Source of the DNA: Treponema sp.
GTDB lineage: Bacteria > Spirochaetota > Spirochaetia > Treponematales > Breznakiellaceae
NCBI GenBank assembly: GCA_031275035.1
Contig: JAISPH010000168.1
Span: forward strand, 1 to 26,601
Length of the DNA stretch: 26,601 nucleotides
Direction: 5' to 3'
Part shown: in pieces, positions 9,995 through 18,267 of the stretch
How the letters are laid out: every line of letters begins with the position of its first letter
Numbering within the stretch: the stretch's first letter is position 1
The notes under the pieces: generated by a model
The model's database searches: none
Told to the model about the DNA's origin: nothing
Seen by the model: the letters and a program-made list of their open reading frames with translations, nothing else
Position numbers and translations under genes: made by a program

Positions 9995-10023
9995 ATAGTA
10001 GGCAATAAGAAGCAATTAGTCAA
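9995..10023 (-). promoter_or_regulatory. gap promoter
   Basis: On the minus strand TTGACT (-35, 10018-10023) and TACTAT (-10, 9995-10000) are exactly 17 bases apart. Transcription would begin about 25 bases before the gap start codon. This is one of the clearest sigma-70 type promoters in the window. Confidence 0.75.
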
Positions 10024-10074
10024 CACTGCGGCCCTTGTGATTGCAGACCGGAACCATTTTTGTAAAATTCAGGC

Positions 10075-10623
10075 CTAACTGAGGACCGACACGTACTTTC
10101 TGCGGGAATCTACCAGGGAACGGAGCTCCGCCAGCATGGCCTTGTCCACTTCTTCCGCAATGGGAAATACGTACTGCACCGTTTCTTCCGTATACCGGCT
10201 GATAAATTCGGGATTTACCACAAAACCAAGGGAGATCATGTTGGATATGCGGTCCGCCACCTTGAGGACCTTGGCGTTGGGGGAACCGCTCTTCAGGATA
10301 CGGCTTAAAAAATCCGGCTTGGTTTCATGGGGGAAACGGGTTACCTCCAGGACCAGATCGTAGACCGCGGGGCTTTCATAGTCAATCGACAGCAGCAAAT
10401 TGTGGTTAAAACCGGGGATATCTTCGATCAGGTCATGGACAATGGACCCCTTGAGGAGCACCGAGTCGATATAGCCGTAGTCCACCAGGGTCGCCATGGT
10501 ATCAAGCTGATGACGGAACATATTCCCCCCCCCTTCCCGGATCTTGCCGATAAGGGCCGTGGCAAGCTGTATATAGGGGGCCAGGTGGGTGCCTTTCAGG
10601 CGAAGCATTTCATCGGTGGTCAC
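10075..10623 (-). CDS. Small RelA/SpoT-type HD hydrolase (probable small alarmone hydrolase)
   Basis: A 182-residue protein consisting of essentially one HD domain of the RelA/SpoT hydrolase kind. The metal and catalytic residues line up with that family: His38 (RHQLDTM), His63-Asp64 and Glu67-Asp68 in VHDLIEDIP, and Asp124 in KVADRISNM. The spacing also resembles single-domain (p)ppGpp hydrolases of the Mesh1 type. There is no synthetase, TGS or ACT domain, so I infer a stand-alone hydrolase that removes the 3'-pyrophosphate of (p)ppGpp, or a relative acting on another nucleotide. Start is GTG at 10623, preceded by AAGGAG whose first bases are the valS stop codon; the ten-base gap implies coupling to valyl-tRNA synthetase. 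Substrate is not proven by sequence. Confidence 0.75.
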   Translation of the reverse strand: MTTDEMLRLKGTHLAPYIQLATALIGKIREGGGNMFRHQLDTMATLVDYGYIDSVLLKGSIVHDLIEDIPGFNHNLLLSIDYESPAVYDLVLEVTRFPHETKPDFLSRILKSGSPNAKVLKVADRISNMISLGFVVNPEFISRYTEETVQYVFPIAEEVDKAMLAELRSLVDSRRKYVSVLS

Positions 10624-10633
10624 GGGGAGCTCC

Positions 10634-13357
10634 TTAAAGACAGGACGAAGCCATGTCCTGGATATAGGACCGCAGCTTCCCGGTCCGTTTCAGGGCGTCC
10701 TCAAGCTTTCGTCTCTCTTCGGCGGCCAATTCGGGGGGGGCGTTTTTGAGGAAATTTTCATTGGACAGTTTTGCCTGAAGGGAGGCGATAAACCTGCCGT
10801 CCTTTTCAAGTTCCCTGGTAAATTTTTGTTTCAGAAAGGCCGGATCCGCCGCTTCGGCGATAAAAACAAAGGCTTCAAAACTGGTCCCCGCCAGGCCGAT
10901 GGAAGCGGCGGGCCGCGCTTCCGCAGGAGAAGGGACAATTTCCAATTCGCCTATTCCCGCCAAAAGTTTTACCAGATTCGCATTATCCCGCAACGCCCCT
11001 TCCCAATCAGCCCCGGGCCGCACCTGAACCCGGATCCGCCTGTTCGGGGGGATGGTACATTCGCTCCGCAGGGTCCGCACCATACGGACCAGCTCCTGGA
11101 GAAAGGCAAAATTCGCCTCTCCCCGGGGATCGGCGCGGCTTTCCTCGAAGCGGGGATAGGGGGCGGCAATCAACAGTTCCTGTCCTGCAAATTTTCCCTG
11201 TTTTAGCTCGGCGGGGAATTTTTGATAGATCTCCTCGGTTACCAGGGGAAGCAGGGGGTGGAGGAGCCTCAGGGATTCGGCAAGTACATCCAGAAGCACC
11301 GTAGCGGCCCGGTCTTTCTCGGCGCCGTTATCCGAATGGGTCGAAAGCTTGGTAGCCTCCACATACCAGTCGCAGAAATCGTTCCAGAAGTATTCGTAGG
11401 CGCCGAGGGCGGCGTCATTGTACCGGTAGGACAGGAAGGCTTCTTCCATAAGTTTTGCAGCCCCGTTAAGCCGGGAATAGATCCACCGGTCCGCGGGGAG
11501 CAGGGCCGGGTTCTCTGCCAGACTGCGGCCTTCCAGATTCATCAGAATATAGCGGCCGGCGTTCCAGACCTTGTTGGCAAATTTGGATCCCAGTTTGAAG
11601 GATTCCCTGTCCACCAGCAAATCCTGGCCCTGGGCGCATAAAAAGGCCAGCGTAAACTTGAGGGCGTCGGCGCCGAATTCGTCCACCAGTTCCAGGGGGT
11701 CCAGGCCGTTGCCCAGGCTTTTGCTCATCTTCCGGCCCTGCTTGTCCCGGAGCAGGCCGTGAATGTAAATGTCCCGGAAAGGCGCCTTTCCGGTAAATTC
11801 AAGACCCGCCATGATCATCCGGGAAACCCAGAAAAAGATTATATCGTAGGCGGTTACCAGCGCCGTCGTCGGATAAAAACAATCAAGATCGCTTTTATCT
11901 TTTCCAGCCCCGGCCTGCACATTTGCAGGACAATCGGAAATTTTCTCCCAGCCCAGGGTGCTGAAGGGCCAAAGCCAGCTTGAGAACCAGGTGTCAAGCA
12001 CATCGGGGTCCTGCTCCAGTTGTGCCGACCCGCAATGGGGACAGACGGAAAGATCCGTCCGGGAGACCGAAGTCTTTCCGCAGCCGCCGCAGTACCATGC
12101 CGGAATGCGGTGCCCCCACCAGAGCTGACGGCTTACGCACCAGTCCCGGATATTGGAAAGCCAGTGCTTATAGGTATTTTCCCACTTCCGGGGAAAGAAG
12201 ATCAGATCCCCCCGGCGCCAGCTTTCCAGGGCCTTCTCCGCCAGAGGCTTCATCCGCACAAACCACTGCTCCGAAAGGAAGGGTTCTATCACCGTATGAC
12301 ACCGGTAACAGTGCCCCACCGCGTGGGTGATATCCTCCTCTTTAATAAAGAGCCCCGCGGCCTTAAGGTCCGCAACGACCGCCTCCCTGGCCTGGCTTAC
12401 CGTCAGATTACGGTACTTCTCGGGAACCTCGTTGTTGAGGGTTCCCCCGGGATTGAGGATATTGATCGCCGGAAGATTGTGCCGCCCGGCCACTTCCCAG
12501 TCGTTGGGATCATGGGCGGGGGTGATCTTTACCACTCCGGTCCCAAAGTCCCGGTCCACATAGGTATCGGTAACAATGGGGATACGCCGGTCCGTCAGGG
12601 GAAGCAGGGCCTCCCCGCCGGCAAGATCCCGGTACCGGCCGTCTTCGGGATGAACCGCCAGGGCCGTATCCCCCAGGAGGGTTTCCGGCCGGGTGGTGGC
12701 GATTTCCAGGAAACCCGTTCCCTCCGCCAGGGGATAGCGGATATGGTACATCTTCCCCGGAGTGTCTTCGTGCTCCACCTCATCGTCGGAGAGGGCGGTA
12801 CCGCAGGAGGAACACCAGTTAACCAGATAGTTTCCCTTATAGAGAAGGTCCCGCTCATAGAGGGTAACAAAGACTTCCCGGACTGCCCTGGAAAGGCCTT
12901 CGTCCAGGGTAAATCGCTCCCGGGACCAGTCCACGCTGGCCCCCATCCGGGAGATCTGGTTGGAGATTATCTCATGGTGCTCCTTCTTTACCTCCCAGAC
13001 CGCTTCCACAAACCGGTCCCGGCCCAGGTCGCGGCGGTTTTGCCCCCGGGCCTTGAGCCGCTTCTCCACCACATTCTGGGTGGCTATTCCCGCATGATCC
13101 GTACCGGGAACCCAGAGCGCCGGCCCGCCCCGCATCCGGTGGAAGCGGATAATGATGTCCTGGAGGGATATGTTAAGGGCGTGTCCCAGGTGGAGAACTC
13201 CGGTAACGTTGGGAGGGGGAATGACGATTACATAGGGTTCGGCGGTCTCCCGGTTCCGCATATTCGGTTTGAAGGCGCCCTTTTCTTTCCAAAGAGCGTA
13301 GATCCGGGCTTCAAAACTCCGCGGATCAAAGGCTTTTTCCAGTTCCACTGCCTTCAT
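10634..13357 (-). CDS. valS: Valyl-tRNA synthetase
   Basis: Cytosolic class I synthetase that charges tRNA-Val; 907 residues, close to the usual bacterial length. HIGH motif appears as HLGH at 56-59 and KMSKS at 543-547. The editing domain has TTRPETLLGDTA at 221-232. A zinc-ribbon-like Cys set is at 423, 426, 439 and 442, and a second CYRC pair at 350-353. The C-terminal tail is charged and helical, the tRNA-binding coiled coil. A short extra loop rich in Lys, Asp and Gly lies at about 473-493, before the TAYDIIFFW stretch. ATG at 13357 follows GAGGAG. It lies directly after ispH and before the HD hydrolase gene. Confidence 0.98.
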   Translation of the reverse strand: MKAVELEKAFDPRSFEARIYALWKEKGAFKPNMRNRETAEPYVIVIPPPNVTGVLHLGHALNISLQDIIIRFHRMRGGPALWVPGTDHAGIATQNVVEKRLKARGQNRRDLGRDRFVEAVWEVKKEHHEIISNQISRMGASVDWSRERFTLDEGLSRAVREVFVTLYERDLLYKGNYLVNWCSSCGTALSDDEVEHEDTPGKMYHIRYPLAEGTGFLEIATTRPETLLGDTALAVHPEDGRYRDLAGGEALLPLTDRRIPIVTDTYVDRDFGTGVVKITPAHDPNDWEVAGRHNLPAINILNPGGTLNNEVPEKYRNLTVSQAREAVVADLKAAGLFIKEEDITHAVGHCYRCHTVIEPFLSEQWFVRMKPLAEKALESWRRGDLIFFPRKWENTYKHWLSNIRDWCVSRQLWWGHRIPAWYCGGCGKTSVSRTDLSVCPHCGSAQLEQDPDVLDTWFSSWLWPFSTLGWEKISDCPANVQAGAGKDKSDLDCFYPTTALVTAYDIIFFWVSRMIMAGLEFTGKAPFRDIYIHGLLRDKQGRKMSKSLGNGLDPLELVDEFGADALKFTLAFLCAQGQDLLVDRESFKLGSKFANKVWNAGRYILMNLEGRSLAENPALLPADRWIYSRLNGAAKLMEEAFLSYRYNDAALGAYEYFWNDFCDWYVEATKLSTHSDNGAEKDRAATVLLDVLAESLRLLHPLLPLVTEEIYQKFPAELKQGKFAGQELLIAAPYPRFEESRADPRGEANFAFLQELVRMVRTLRSECTIPPNRRIRVQVRPGADWEGALRDNANLVKLLAGIGELEIVPSPAEARPAASIGLAGTSFEAFVFIAEAADPAFLKQKFTRELEKDGRFIASLQAKLSNENFLKNAPPELAAEERRKLEDALKRTGKLRSYIQDMASSCL

Positions 13358-13374
13358 CGGATCTCCTCGAGCCT

Positions 13375-13403
13375 ATAATACCTGTTCGGAATAAACTATG
13401 CAA
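13375..13403 (-). promoter_or_regulatory. Candidate valS promoter inside the end of ispH
   Basis: TTGCAT (-35, 13398-13403) and TATTAT (-10, 13375-13380) are 17 bases apart on the minus strand. The -35 is only half consensus but the -10 matches five of six. The -35 overlaps the ispH stop codon. Expected start is about ten bases upstream of the start codon's ribosome site, so the leader would be too short for a T-box. Confidence 0.45.
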
Positions 13404-14319
13404 TGTCGTCCGCCGCTTCCGCCGGAAGGCGGTTCCCGCATTTCGCCGTTTCCTGCGCCGGACCCTGCAGGAGAACCCTTTCAATTTCATCGATAACCCC
13501 GTCCGGCGTGGAGGCCCCGGCGCTGAGCCCCACCGTGTCATAGCAAAAAATCTCCCCCGGAAGCTCCGCGGCGCTTTCCACCAGCCAGGTGGGTTTACCT
13601 CTCTTTTCCGCTATCGCAAGGAGGCGCCTGGTATTGGCGGATTCCCGGCCCCCGGCAATGATTAACGCCTGGGTTCTGCCGCAGAGTTCCTCCAGGGCAT
13701 TCTGACGGTCCCGGGTGGCGCCGCAGATGGTATTGATACATTCAAGGCCGGGAAAGAAACGGCGTACAGCCTCTCCAATGGCTTCGTACTCGCCGGGAGA
13801 AATGGTGCTCTGCCCCAGGAGGGCGGTTTTGGCGAGGGGTTTTTTCCGGTACAGGGATTCCGCCGCCCGTTCCGCTTCGGCAGGGTCCGCCACGGTAATA
13901 CAGTCCGGGGCGTATCCCAGGATACCGATGATTTCCCCGTGCCGGGCCTCCCCGGCAAGGAAGATGGCATAGCCCTTTCCGGCAAGGGAACGGGCCTTCA
14001 TCTGGCTGGCCTTGACCTTGGGACAGGTGGCGTCCACCAGCCTGCCCCCCCGGCTCCGTATCGCTTCCTCAAGCAGGGGGGAGATGCCGTGGGCCCTGAT
14101 AATTACCGACGTATCCCGCAGGCTGGGAGGAAGCCCGCCGTCAAGTATCCCTATTCCCTGGGCTTTCAGGGACTCCATAACCTGAGGATTGTGGATGAGG
14201 GCTCCCATGGTTTTTACCGCCCCCCCCGGAGGGAAATTCCGCCGTTCCGCCAAGGCCATATCCACCGCCCGGCGGACTCCCATGCAAAAACCCAGAACCC
14301 CGGCGCGGATTACCTTCAC
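13396..14319 (-). CDS. ispH: 4-hydroxy-3-methylbut-2-enyl diphosphate reductase
   Basis: Last enzyme of the methylerythritol phosphate route; an oxygen-sensitive iron-sulfur enzyme that yields isopentenyl and dimethylallyl diphosphate. 307 residues. The three cluster-binding cysteines are at 12 (GFCMGVRRAV), 99 (DATCPKV) and 199 (TICGATRDRQ); the conserved histidines are at 43, 77 and 127, and the catalytic glutamate follows in HGE (129). Start is GTG at 14319, only six bases after the secF stop, with AGGGG just upstream, so it is probably translated from the secDF message. It is followed by valS. Confidence 0.96.
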   Translation of the reverse strand: MKVIRAGVLGFCMGVRRAVDMALAERRNFPPGGAVKTMGALIHNPQVMESLKAQGIGILDGGLPPSLRDTSVIIRAHGISPLLEEAIRSRGGRLVDATCPKVKASQMKARSLAGKGYAIFLAGEARHGEIIGILGYAPDCITVADPAEAERAAESLYRKKPLAKTALLGQSTISPGEYEAIGEAVRRFFPGLECINTICGATRDRQNALEELCGRTQALIIAGGRESANTRRLLAIAEKRGKPTWLVESAAELPGEIFCYDTVGLSAGASTPDGVIDEIERVLLQGPAQETAKCGNRLPAEAADDIA

Positions 14320-14325
14320 TATCCC

Positions 14326-15540
14326 CTAGGCCTTAACCGGAACGGCGCCCGCCTGTTTTTTTTCGGCCCGTTTCTTCGCCGTTTTATCCCAAAAGAAGAC
14401 AAAACCGGAGGCGATGAAAATAGTGGAGTAGACCCCGGAGATCATACCGACTATCAAACAAAGGGCAAAGTCCTTAATGGAACCGGTGGTAAAGATATAG
14501 AGAAAAACTACCGCCAGCATCGTGGTAAGGGTGGTGATAATGGTACGGCTCAGAGTTTCACTGATGGCCCGGTCCAGGATGGATCTGAAGCCGTCGTCGG
14601 GATATATCCGCCTGGTTTCCCGGATCCGGTCAAAGATTACGATGGTATCGTTGATAGAATACCCAAGGATGGTGAGAATTGCCGCAATGGTAATGGTATT
14701 GAATTCCATCCTGGTCCAGGTAACAAAGGCTGCAACGATCAACGCATCGTGGGCTATGGCCAGGACCGCCCCGATAGCGTACTGGGGCTTAAACCTGATC
14801 GAAGCGTAGACAAGAATGAGCCCCAGGGTCAGGGCCATCAGAATTCCCGCCTGATCCGTAAGCTGCTTGGAGAAACGGGAGCCTACATAATCCGCCCGGG
14901 TAACCGCCACCCCGCCCTGGCCAAAACGGTTTTCCAGGGCGCCGATAATCTGACTTGCGGGGATACCCCCGTCCCTGTCTTCCATGCGGATCATAAAACG
15001 CCGTTCCCGGCTCTGACCCAGAACCTGGACCGAAACGGTTCCCAGGGGTTCCAGGGCGCCCCGCACTTCCTCAATGGCAATGGGGGAAGCTTCCGCCGGA
15101 ATATAGTGCGCCCTGAAGGGCTCGGCCCCCAGCTGGGGATTGCCCTGGGCGCTCTGCACCAGAAGTTCCGCCGGGGTACTCTCCGGCGCGGAGACCGCGG
15201 TCTGGAGGCCGTCAATCTGCCGGACCATAGCTGTATGCAGGGCTCCCACCGTGGGGTACCGGGTATAGGGGAATTCATAGCTCCGCCCCTCCACGCCGGC
15301 GCCGGAGAGGACTATCTGGATCCCGTTCCGGTCCAGATTGATAGAGGCGTTTCCCAGTCCTCCGTAACTGACGGTAAAAGCCGTGGGAGCGAACTGCACT
15401 TCCTGGATAAGCCCCGCCTGGAAATCGATACCCAGGTTAAAGCCGCCGAAGATCAAATAGCCCGCCAGGCCGGCGGCAATTAAAAGCACCGACAAAACCA
15501 CCGCGGGGAGGAAATATTTTGAAAAAGGGATGATACGCAT
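14326..15540 (-). CDS. secF: Protein translocase subunit SecF
   Basis: Inner-membrane partner of SecD that uses the proton gradient to pull secreted proteins across. 404 residues, longer than the roughly 300-320 of many bacteria because of an extended periplasmic loop. N-terminal membrane helix, then GGFNLGIDFQAG (the SecF signature), a long extracytoplasmic domain to about residue 225, then five helices with LGYSINDTIVIFDRIRETR. The tail is lysine-rich. The ATG overlaps the secD stop by one base (TAATG), a classic coupled arrangement, with GGAGG in the end of secD. Confidence 0.97.
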   Translation of the reverse strand: MRIIPFSKYFLPAVVLSVLLIAAGLAGYLIFGGFNLGIDFQAGLIQEVQFAPTAFTVSYGGLGNASINLDRNGIQIVLSGAGVEGRSYEFPYTRYPTVGALHTAMVRQIDGLQTAVSAPESTPAELLVQSAQGNPQLGAEPFRAHYIPAEASPIAIEEVRGALEPLGTVSVQVLGQSRERRFMIRMEDRDGGIPASQIIGALENRFGQGGVAVTRADYVGSRFSKQLTDQAGILMALTLGLILVYASIRFKPQYAIGAVLAIAHDALIVAAFVTWTRMEFNTITIAAILTILGYSINDTIVIFDRIRETRRIYPDDGFRSILDRAISETLSRTIITTLTTMLAVVFLYIFTTGSIKDFALCLIVGMISGVYSTIFIASGFVFFWDKTAKKRAEKKQAGAVPVKA

Positions 15541-17264
15541 TACTGTTTAATCCTCCAACTGACGGAGAGTCTCTTCGCTCCCAGCACGTCGGTACCGAAA
15601 TCAAAGATAAGCCGGGATACGAAGAGGGCGGTAAAGACCGAAGAAAATACCCCAATGGCAAGGCTGACCGCAAAACCCCGGATGGGACCGGTCCCAAGCT
15701 GGGACAGGAAGAGGGCCGCAATAAAGGTGGTGATATTAGAGTCCATAATCGCCCAGAAGGCCTTGTCGAACCCCGCCTCCACCGCCGCCTTGCGGCTCTT
15801 GCCCAGCCGGAGCTCCTCCTTCATCCTTTCAAAGATAATGACATTGGCGTCCACCGCCATGCCGATGGTAAGAATAAATCCGGCGATACTGGGCAGGGTC
15901 AGGGTCAAGTTAAATGCGGAAAGGATGCTGCCCATAAGGTAAATGTTAAGGAGCTGGGCAACCACCGCATTAACCCCCGCGCCCTGATAGAAGAACAGCA
16001 TAAAGATCATAACCGCCCCAAGGCCGCCAAGCAGGGCGTAGAGGCCCTGGCGTATGGTGTCCGCCCCCATGGAGGCCCCGATGCTCTGCTGGTTTATCAC
16101 CTCCAGTTCCACCGGCAGCGCCGCAGTTCTCAGGGTTAAGGCGATGCTGTTGGCCTCGTCCAGGGCAAAACCGGTAAGCCGCACCGACTCCCGGATCGCC
16201 TGGGTTATAACCGCCTGGGACTTAACCCGGTCGTCCAGTACAACGGCCAGGCGTTTCCCCACGTTGGCGGAGGTAAGCTGATAGAAGATATTCCCCCCCT
16301 CGGAGTCCAGCACAAAGGTTACCTCCGGCTTGCCGTCCAGTTCGTTCCGCTGAACCAGGGCGCTCTGGATATGGTTGCCGTCAAGGCCCACCTCCCGCTT
16401 GATTGCCGTATAGCCGTCAAATTCATCTATGTCGTACTGATCCTTGGTATAGACCCCGCGGATCACCACATCCGGGGGTACAATGGAGGGGTCTCTTAAA
16501 TTCCCGCCGCCGTCAAAGGTGGCGGCAGGATGGGCATTGTAATAAGCGTAAAAGTCCTGGGTAGCCTCTTCGTCTACAATATGGAAGGCGAGCCCCCCCC
16601 TGCCCATGATGATCTGGTTTATCCGCTCCGGGTCCGCCGTACCGGGGATCTCCACATAGATCTGATCCGCCCCCTGACGGCGTATGACCGGTTCGGTAAG
16701 GCCAAAGCGGTCGATACGGTTATTGAGGATCTCCAGGGCCTGTTCAATCGCATTGTCCCGGTCCTCCTGGGTCAGATCCCGGCCAAGCTTTTCCCGCAGG
16801 GCGTCCATGTCCGCCTGGAGAACAATGCTCAATCCCCCGGAAAGGTCCAGGCCAAGCTGTACCGCATTCTGCTGAAGCTTCTTGAGGGCGAAGATCCTGT
16901 CCCGGTAATGGCTTTCTATGGCTTCAAACAGATCCTCCCGGTTGGGAATGGCCCTGAGCACCGCCTCGGCGTTCCACACAGCGGGAGCGGGCTTCTTAAC
17001 GCTTTTAAGGGACTTCTTTGCCGGGGCAATTAAAAAGGAAAGTTCCCCGGGAAGGTCCTCTCCGGCCAGACCCGCCCGCCTTAAAATGTCCAACTCCGCC
17101 TGGGCGGTCTGGGAAGCGTAGATCTTGATCTGTTCCCGGGACCCCAGGGCCAGGATCTGATCCTCCCTGGGAACCATAAAATACCAGCGCAAAGTCGGAG
17201 ATAAAAATGCAAGACACACCCCAATTGTTACAAGGATGATCATGAGCCGATATCGTTTATTCAT
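15540..17264 (-). CDS. secD: Protein translocase subunit SecD
   Basis: Inner-membrane Sec accessory protein, 574 residues. One N-terminal helix (about 6-24), a large extracytoplasmic P1 domain beginning with QLGLDLSGGLSIVL, a second domain with DRFGLTEPVIRRQGADQIYVEIPG, then six helices containing the conserved GMAVDANVIIFERMKEE motif involved in proton use. I chose ATG 17264, which follows GGAG at eight bases, over a TTG nine codons upstream. It lacks close coupling to yajC: a 276-base structured gap precedes it, so it may have its own promoter, which I could not recognise. Confidence 0.97.
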   Translation of the reverse strand: MNKRYRLMIILVTIGVCLAFLSPTLRWYFMVPREDQILALGSREQIKIYASQTAQAELDILRRAGLAGEDLPGELSFLIAPAKKSLKSVKKPAPAVWNAEAVLRAIPNREDLFEAIESHYRDRIFALKKLQQNAVQLGLDLSGGLSIVLQADMDALREKLGRDLTQEDRDNAIEQALEILNNRIDRFGLTEPVIRRQGADQIYVEIPGTADPERINQIIMGRGGLAFHIVDEEATQDFYAYYNAHPAATFDGGGNLRDPSIVPPDVVIRGVYTKDQYDIDEFDGYTAIKREVGLDGNHIQSALVQRNELDGKPEVTFVLDSEGGNIFYQLTSANVGKRLAVVLDDRVKSQAVITQAIRESVRLTGFALDEANSIALTLRTAALPVELEVINQQSIGASMGADTIRQGLYALLGGLGAVMIFMLFFYQGAGVNAVVAQLLNIYLMGSILSAFNLTLTLPSIAGFILTIGMAVDANVIIFERMKEELRLGKSRKAAVEAGFDKAFWAIMDSNITTFIAALFLSQLGTGPIRGFAVSLAIGVFSSVFTALFVSRLIFDFGTDVLGAKRLSVSWRIKQ

Positions 17265-17510
17265 GCCGTCGCTCCGAATCAACCAACCCAAGAACCCGCT
17301 TCACGGGGGAGGCAGGACCCGCAAGCTGCGCTTGCGGCAGGGTATGGCTGGTTCCGTAAGGTACAATTCTGTACCGCTGAACGGCGGCACAGAAATCCTG
17401 CTATTAATTGCCAGCCCGGAGGGCTGATTAAACCCGCTTGCGAATAAAACCCTTCCCCCGCAGAAAACACCGGAAAAAGAAAGGTTTACAACAATCCGGC
17501 ACGGGTAAGA
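17265..17510. repeat. Structured yajC-secD intergenic region with several stem-loops
   Basis: No gene is supported here. Three clear inverted repeats are visible besides the yajC-proximal hairpin: CCGCAAGC/GCTTGCGG with a three-base loop (17319-17337), a nine-base-pair stem with one G-U pair (17369-17377 with 17384-17392), and CAGCCC/GGGCTG with a three-base loop (17412-17426). None has a U run on the minus strand. They could be dispersed short palindromes or a long structured leader of secD. Confidence 0.5.
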
Positions 17511-17542
17511 AAAGCGCTGAAACCGCCGGATTCCGGCGCTTT
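17511..17542 (-). terminator. Terminator-like hairpin after yajC
   Basis: Reading the minus strand from the yajC stop codon, AAAGCGC (17536-17542) can pair with GCGCTTT (17511-17517), followed by TTTCTT; inside lies a competing CGCCGG/CCGGCG hairpin. This could end or weaken transcription from yajC into secD. Confidence 0.5.
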
Positions 17543-17954
17543 AATTTGCCGGGGACGCTTCGCCGCTCTTGTCTTCAATCTTATCCGCCTGCTTTTCCCC
17601 GGCCTTTTCGGATTTGTCTTCTTTGCCGGGGGCGGCCACGGTAGAAATGGCGCTGCGGCTGAATTCAATCTTGGTGTTTTCATCAACCCTGACGATGACG
17701 GAGCTTTCCTTGACATTCTGGATAACCCCGTGGACGCCCCCGATGGTTACGATCTTGTCCCCTTTTTTAAGGGCCTCCAGCATACGCTGGGTTTCCTTCT
17801 GCTTTTTGTTCTGGGGACGGATAATGAGAAAGTAAAAAATAGCAATTATCAGCACAAAGGGGAAAAAGGTCATAATATTACCGAAGGGGCCGCCTTCGGA
17901 TCCTGACCCGCCGCCGAAATTACCCATCAGCAGGGGTAAAACAAATAGATTCAT
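17541..17954 (-). CDS. yajC: Sec translocon accessory subunit YajC
   Basis: Small single-pass inner-membrane protein that associates with SecDF. 137 residues: a glycine-rich start, one membrane helix at about 28-46, then FYFLIIRPQNKKQKE, the YajC signature, and a conserved KKGDKIVTIGGVHGVI stretch followed by VDENTKIEFSRSAIS. The C-terminal 30 residues are a lysine- and glutamate-rich tail. ATG at 17954 follows AAGGA. It is the first gene of the sec cluster and is divergent from the rubredoxin gene. Confidence 0.95.
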   Translation of the reverse strand: MNLFVLPLLMGNFGGGSGSEGGPFGNIMTFFPFVLIIAIFYFLIIRPQNKKQKETQRMLEALKKGDKIVTIGGVHGVIQNVKESSVIVRVDENTKIEFSRSAISTVAAPGKEDKSEKAGEKQADKIEDKSGEASPAN

Positions 17955-18036
17955 ATAACTTCCTTAAAAAAACAGATTGTTTCTTACCCTACCATGAGGA
18001 GGGATGAAGGATCAAGGGTCCGCAAAGGCCGGAGCC

Positions 18037-18065
18037 TTGCCATCGGAGGGTAAAAAGCATAAAAT
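18037..18065 (+). promoter_or_regulatory. Rubredoxin promoter
   Basis: TTGCCA (18037-18042) and TAAAAT (18060-18065) are 17 bases apart, each matching five of six consensus positions. The start would be near 18072. A short GGGC-AAAA-GCCC hairpin (18074-18085) follows immediately, ahead of the ribosome site. Confidence 0.65.
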
Positions 18066-18097
18066 TTAACTATGGGCAAAAGCCCGGAGGAGCGATT

Positions 18098-18259
18098 ATG
18101 CAAAAATATGTTTGTGATGTATGCGGTTATATCTACGATCCCGCCAAGGGCGATCCCGACGGCGGCGTTAAGCCGGGAACTGCCTTTGAGGACATTCCCG
18201 ACGACTGGGTCTGCCCCGCCTGCGGGGTGGGTAAGAGCGATTTTTCTCCCACGGTCTGA
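18098..18259 (+). CDS. Rubredoxin
   Basis: Small cytosolic electron carrier with one iron bound by four cysteines; 53 residues, the normal length. The two CxxC-G motifs are [10 protein letters not shown] (Cys6, Cys9) and [11 protein letters not shown] (Cys39, Cys42), with the aromatic and acidic core [14 protein letters not shown] between them. The ATG at 18098 is preceded by GGAGG with seven bases. In anaerobes rubredoxin typically feeds oxygen- and superoxide-detoxifying enzymes; no such partner is adjacent here. A small unknown gene follows after eight bases. Confidence 0.97.
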   Translation: MQKYVCDVCGYIYDPAKGDPDGGVKPGTAFEDIPDDWVCPACGVGKSDFSPTV

Positions 18260-18267
18260 GCCGGATC

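Noticed and set aside
12020..13378. 452-codon plus-strand open frame opposite valS
   Set aside because: Antisense shadow of valyl-tRNA synthetase; no recognisable protein features.
13358..13395. T-box leader before valS
   Set aside because: The space upstream of valS is far too short for a T-box and contains no T-box motif or terminator.
13939..15483. 514-codon plus-strand open frame opposite ispH and secF
   Set aside because: Spans two conserved genes on the opposite strand; composition typical of a shadow.
17279..17470. Small minus-strand open frame in the yajC-secD gap, considered as a secretion-monitoring arrest peptide
   Set aside because: No signal peptide, no ribosome site and the frame runs through several palindromes; nothing resembles SecM, MifM or VemP.
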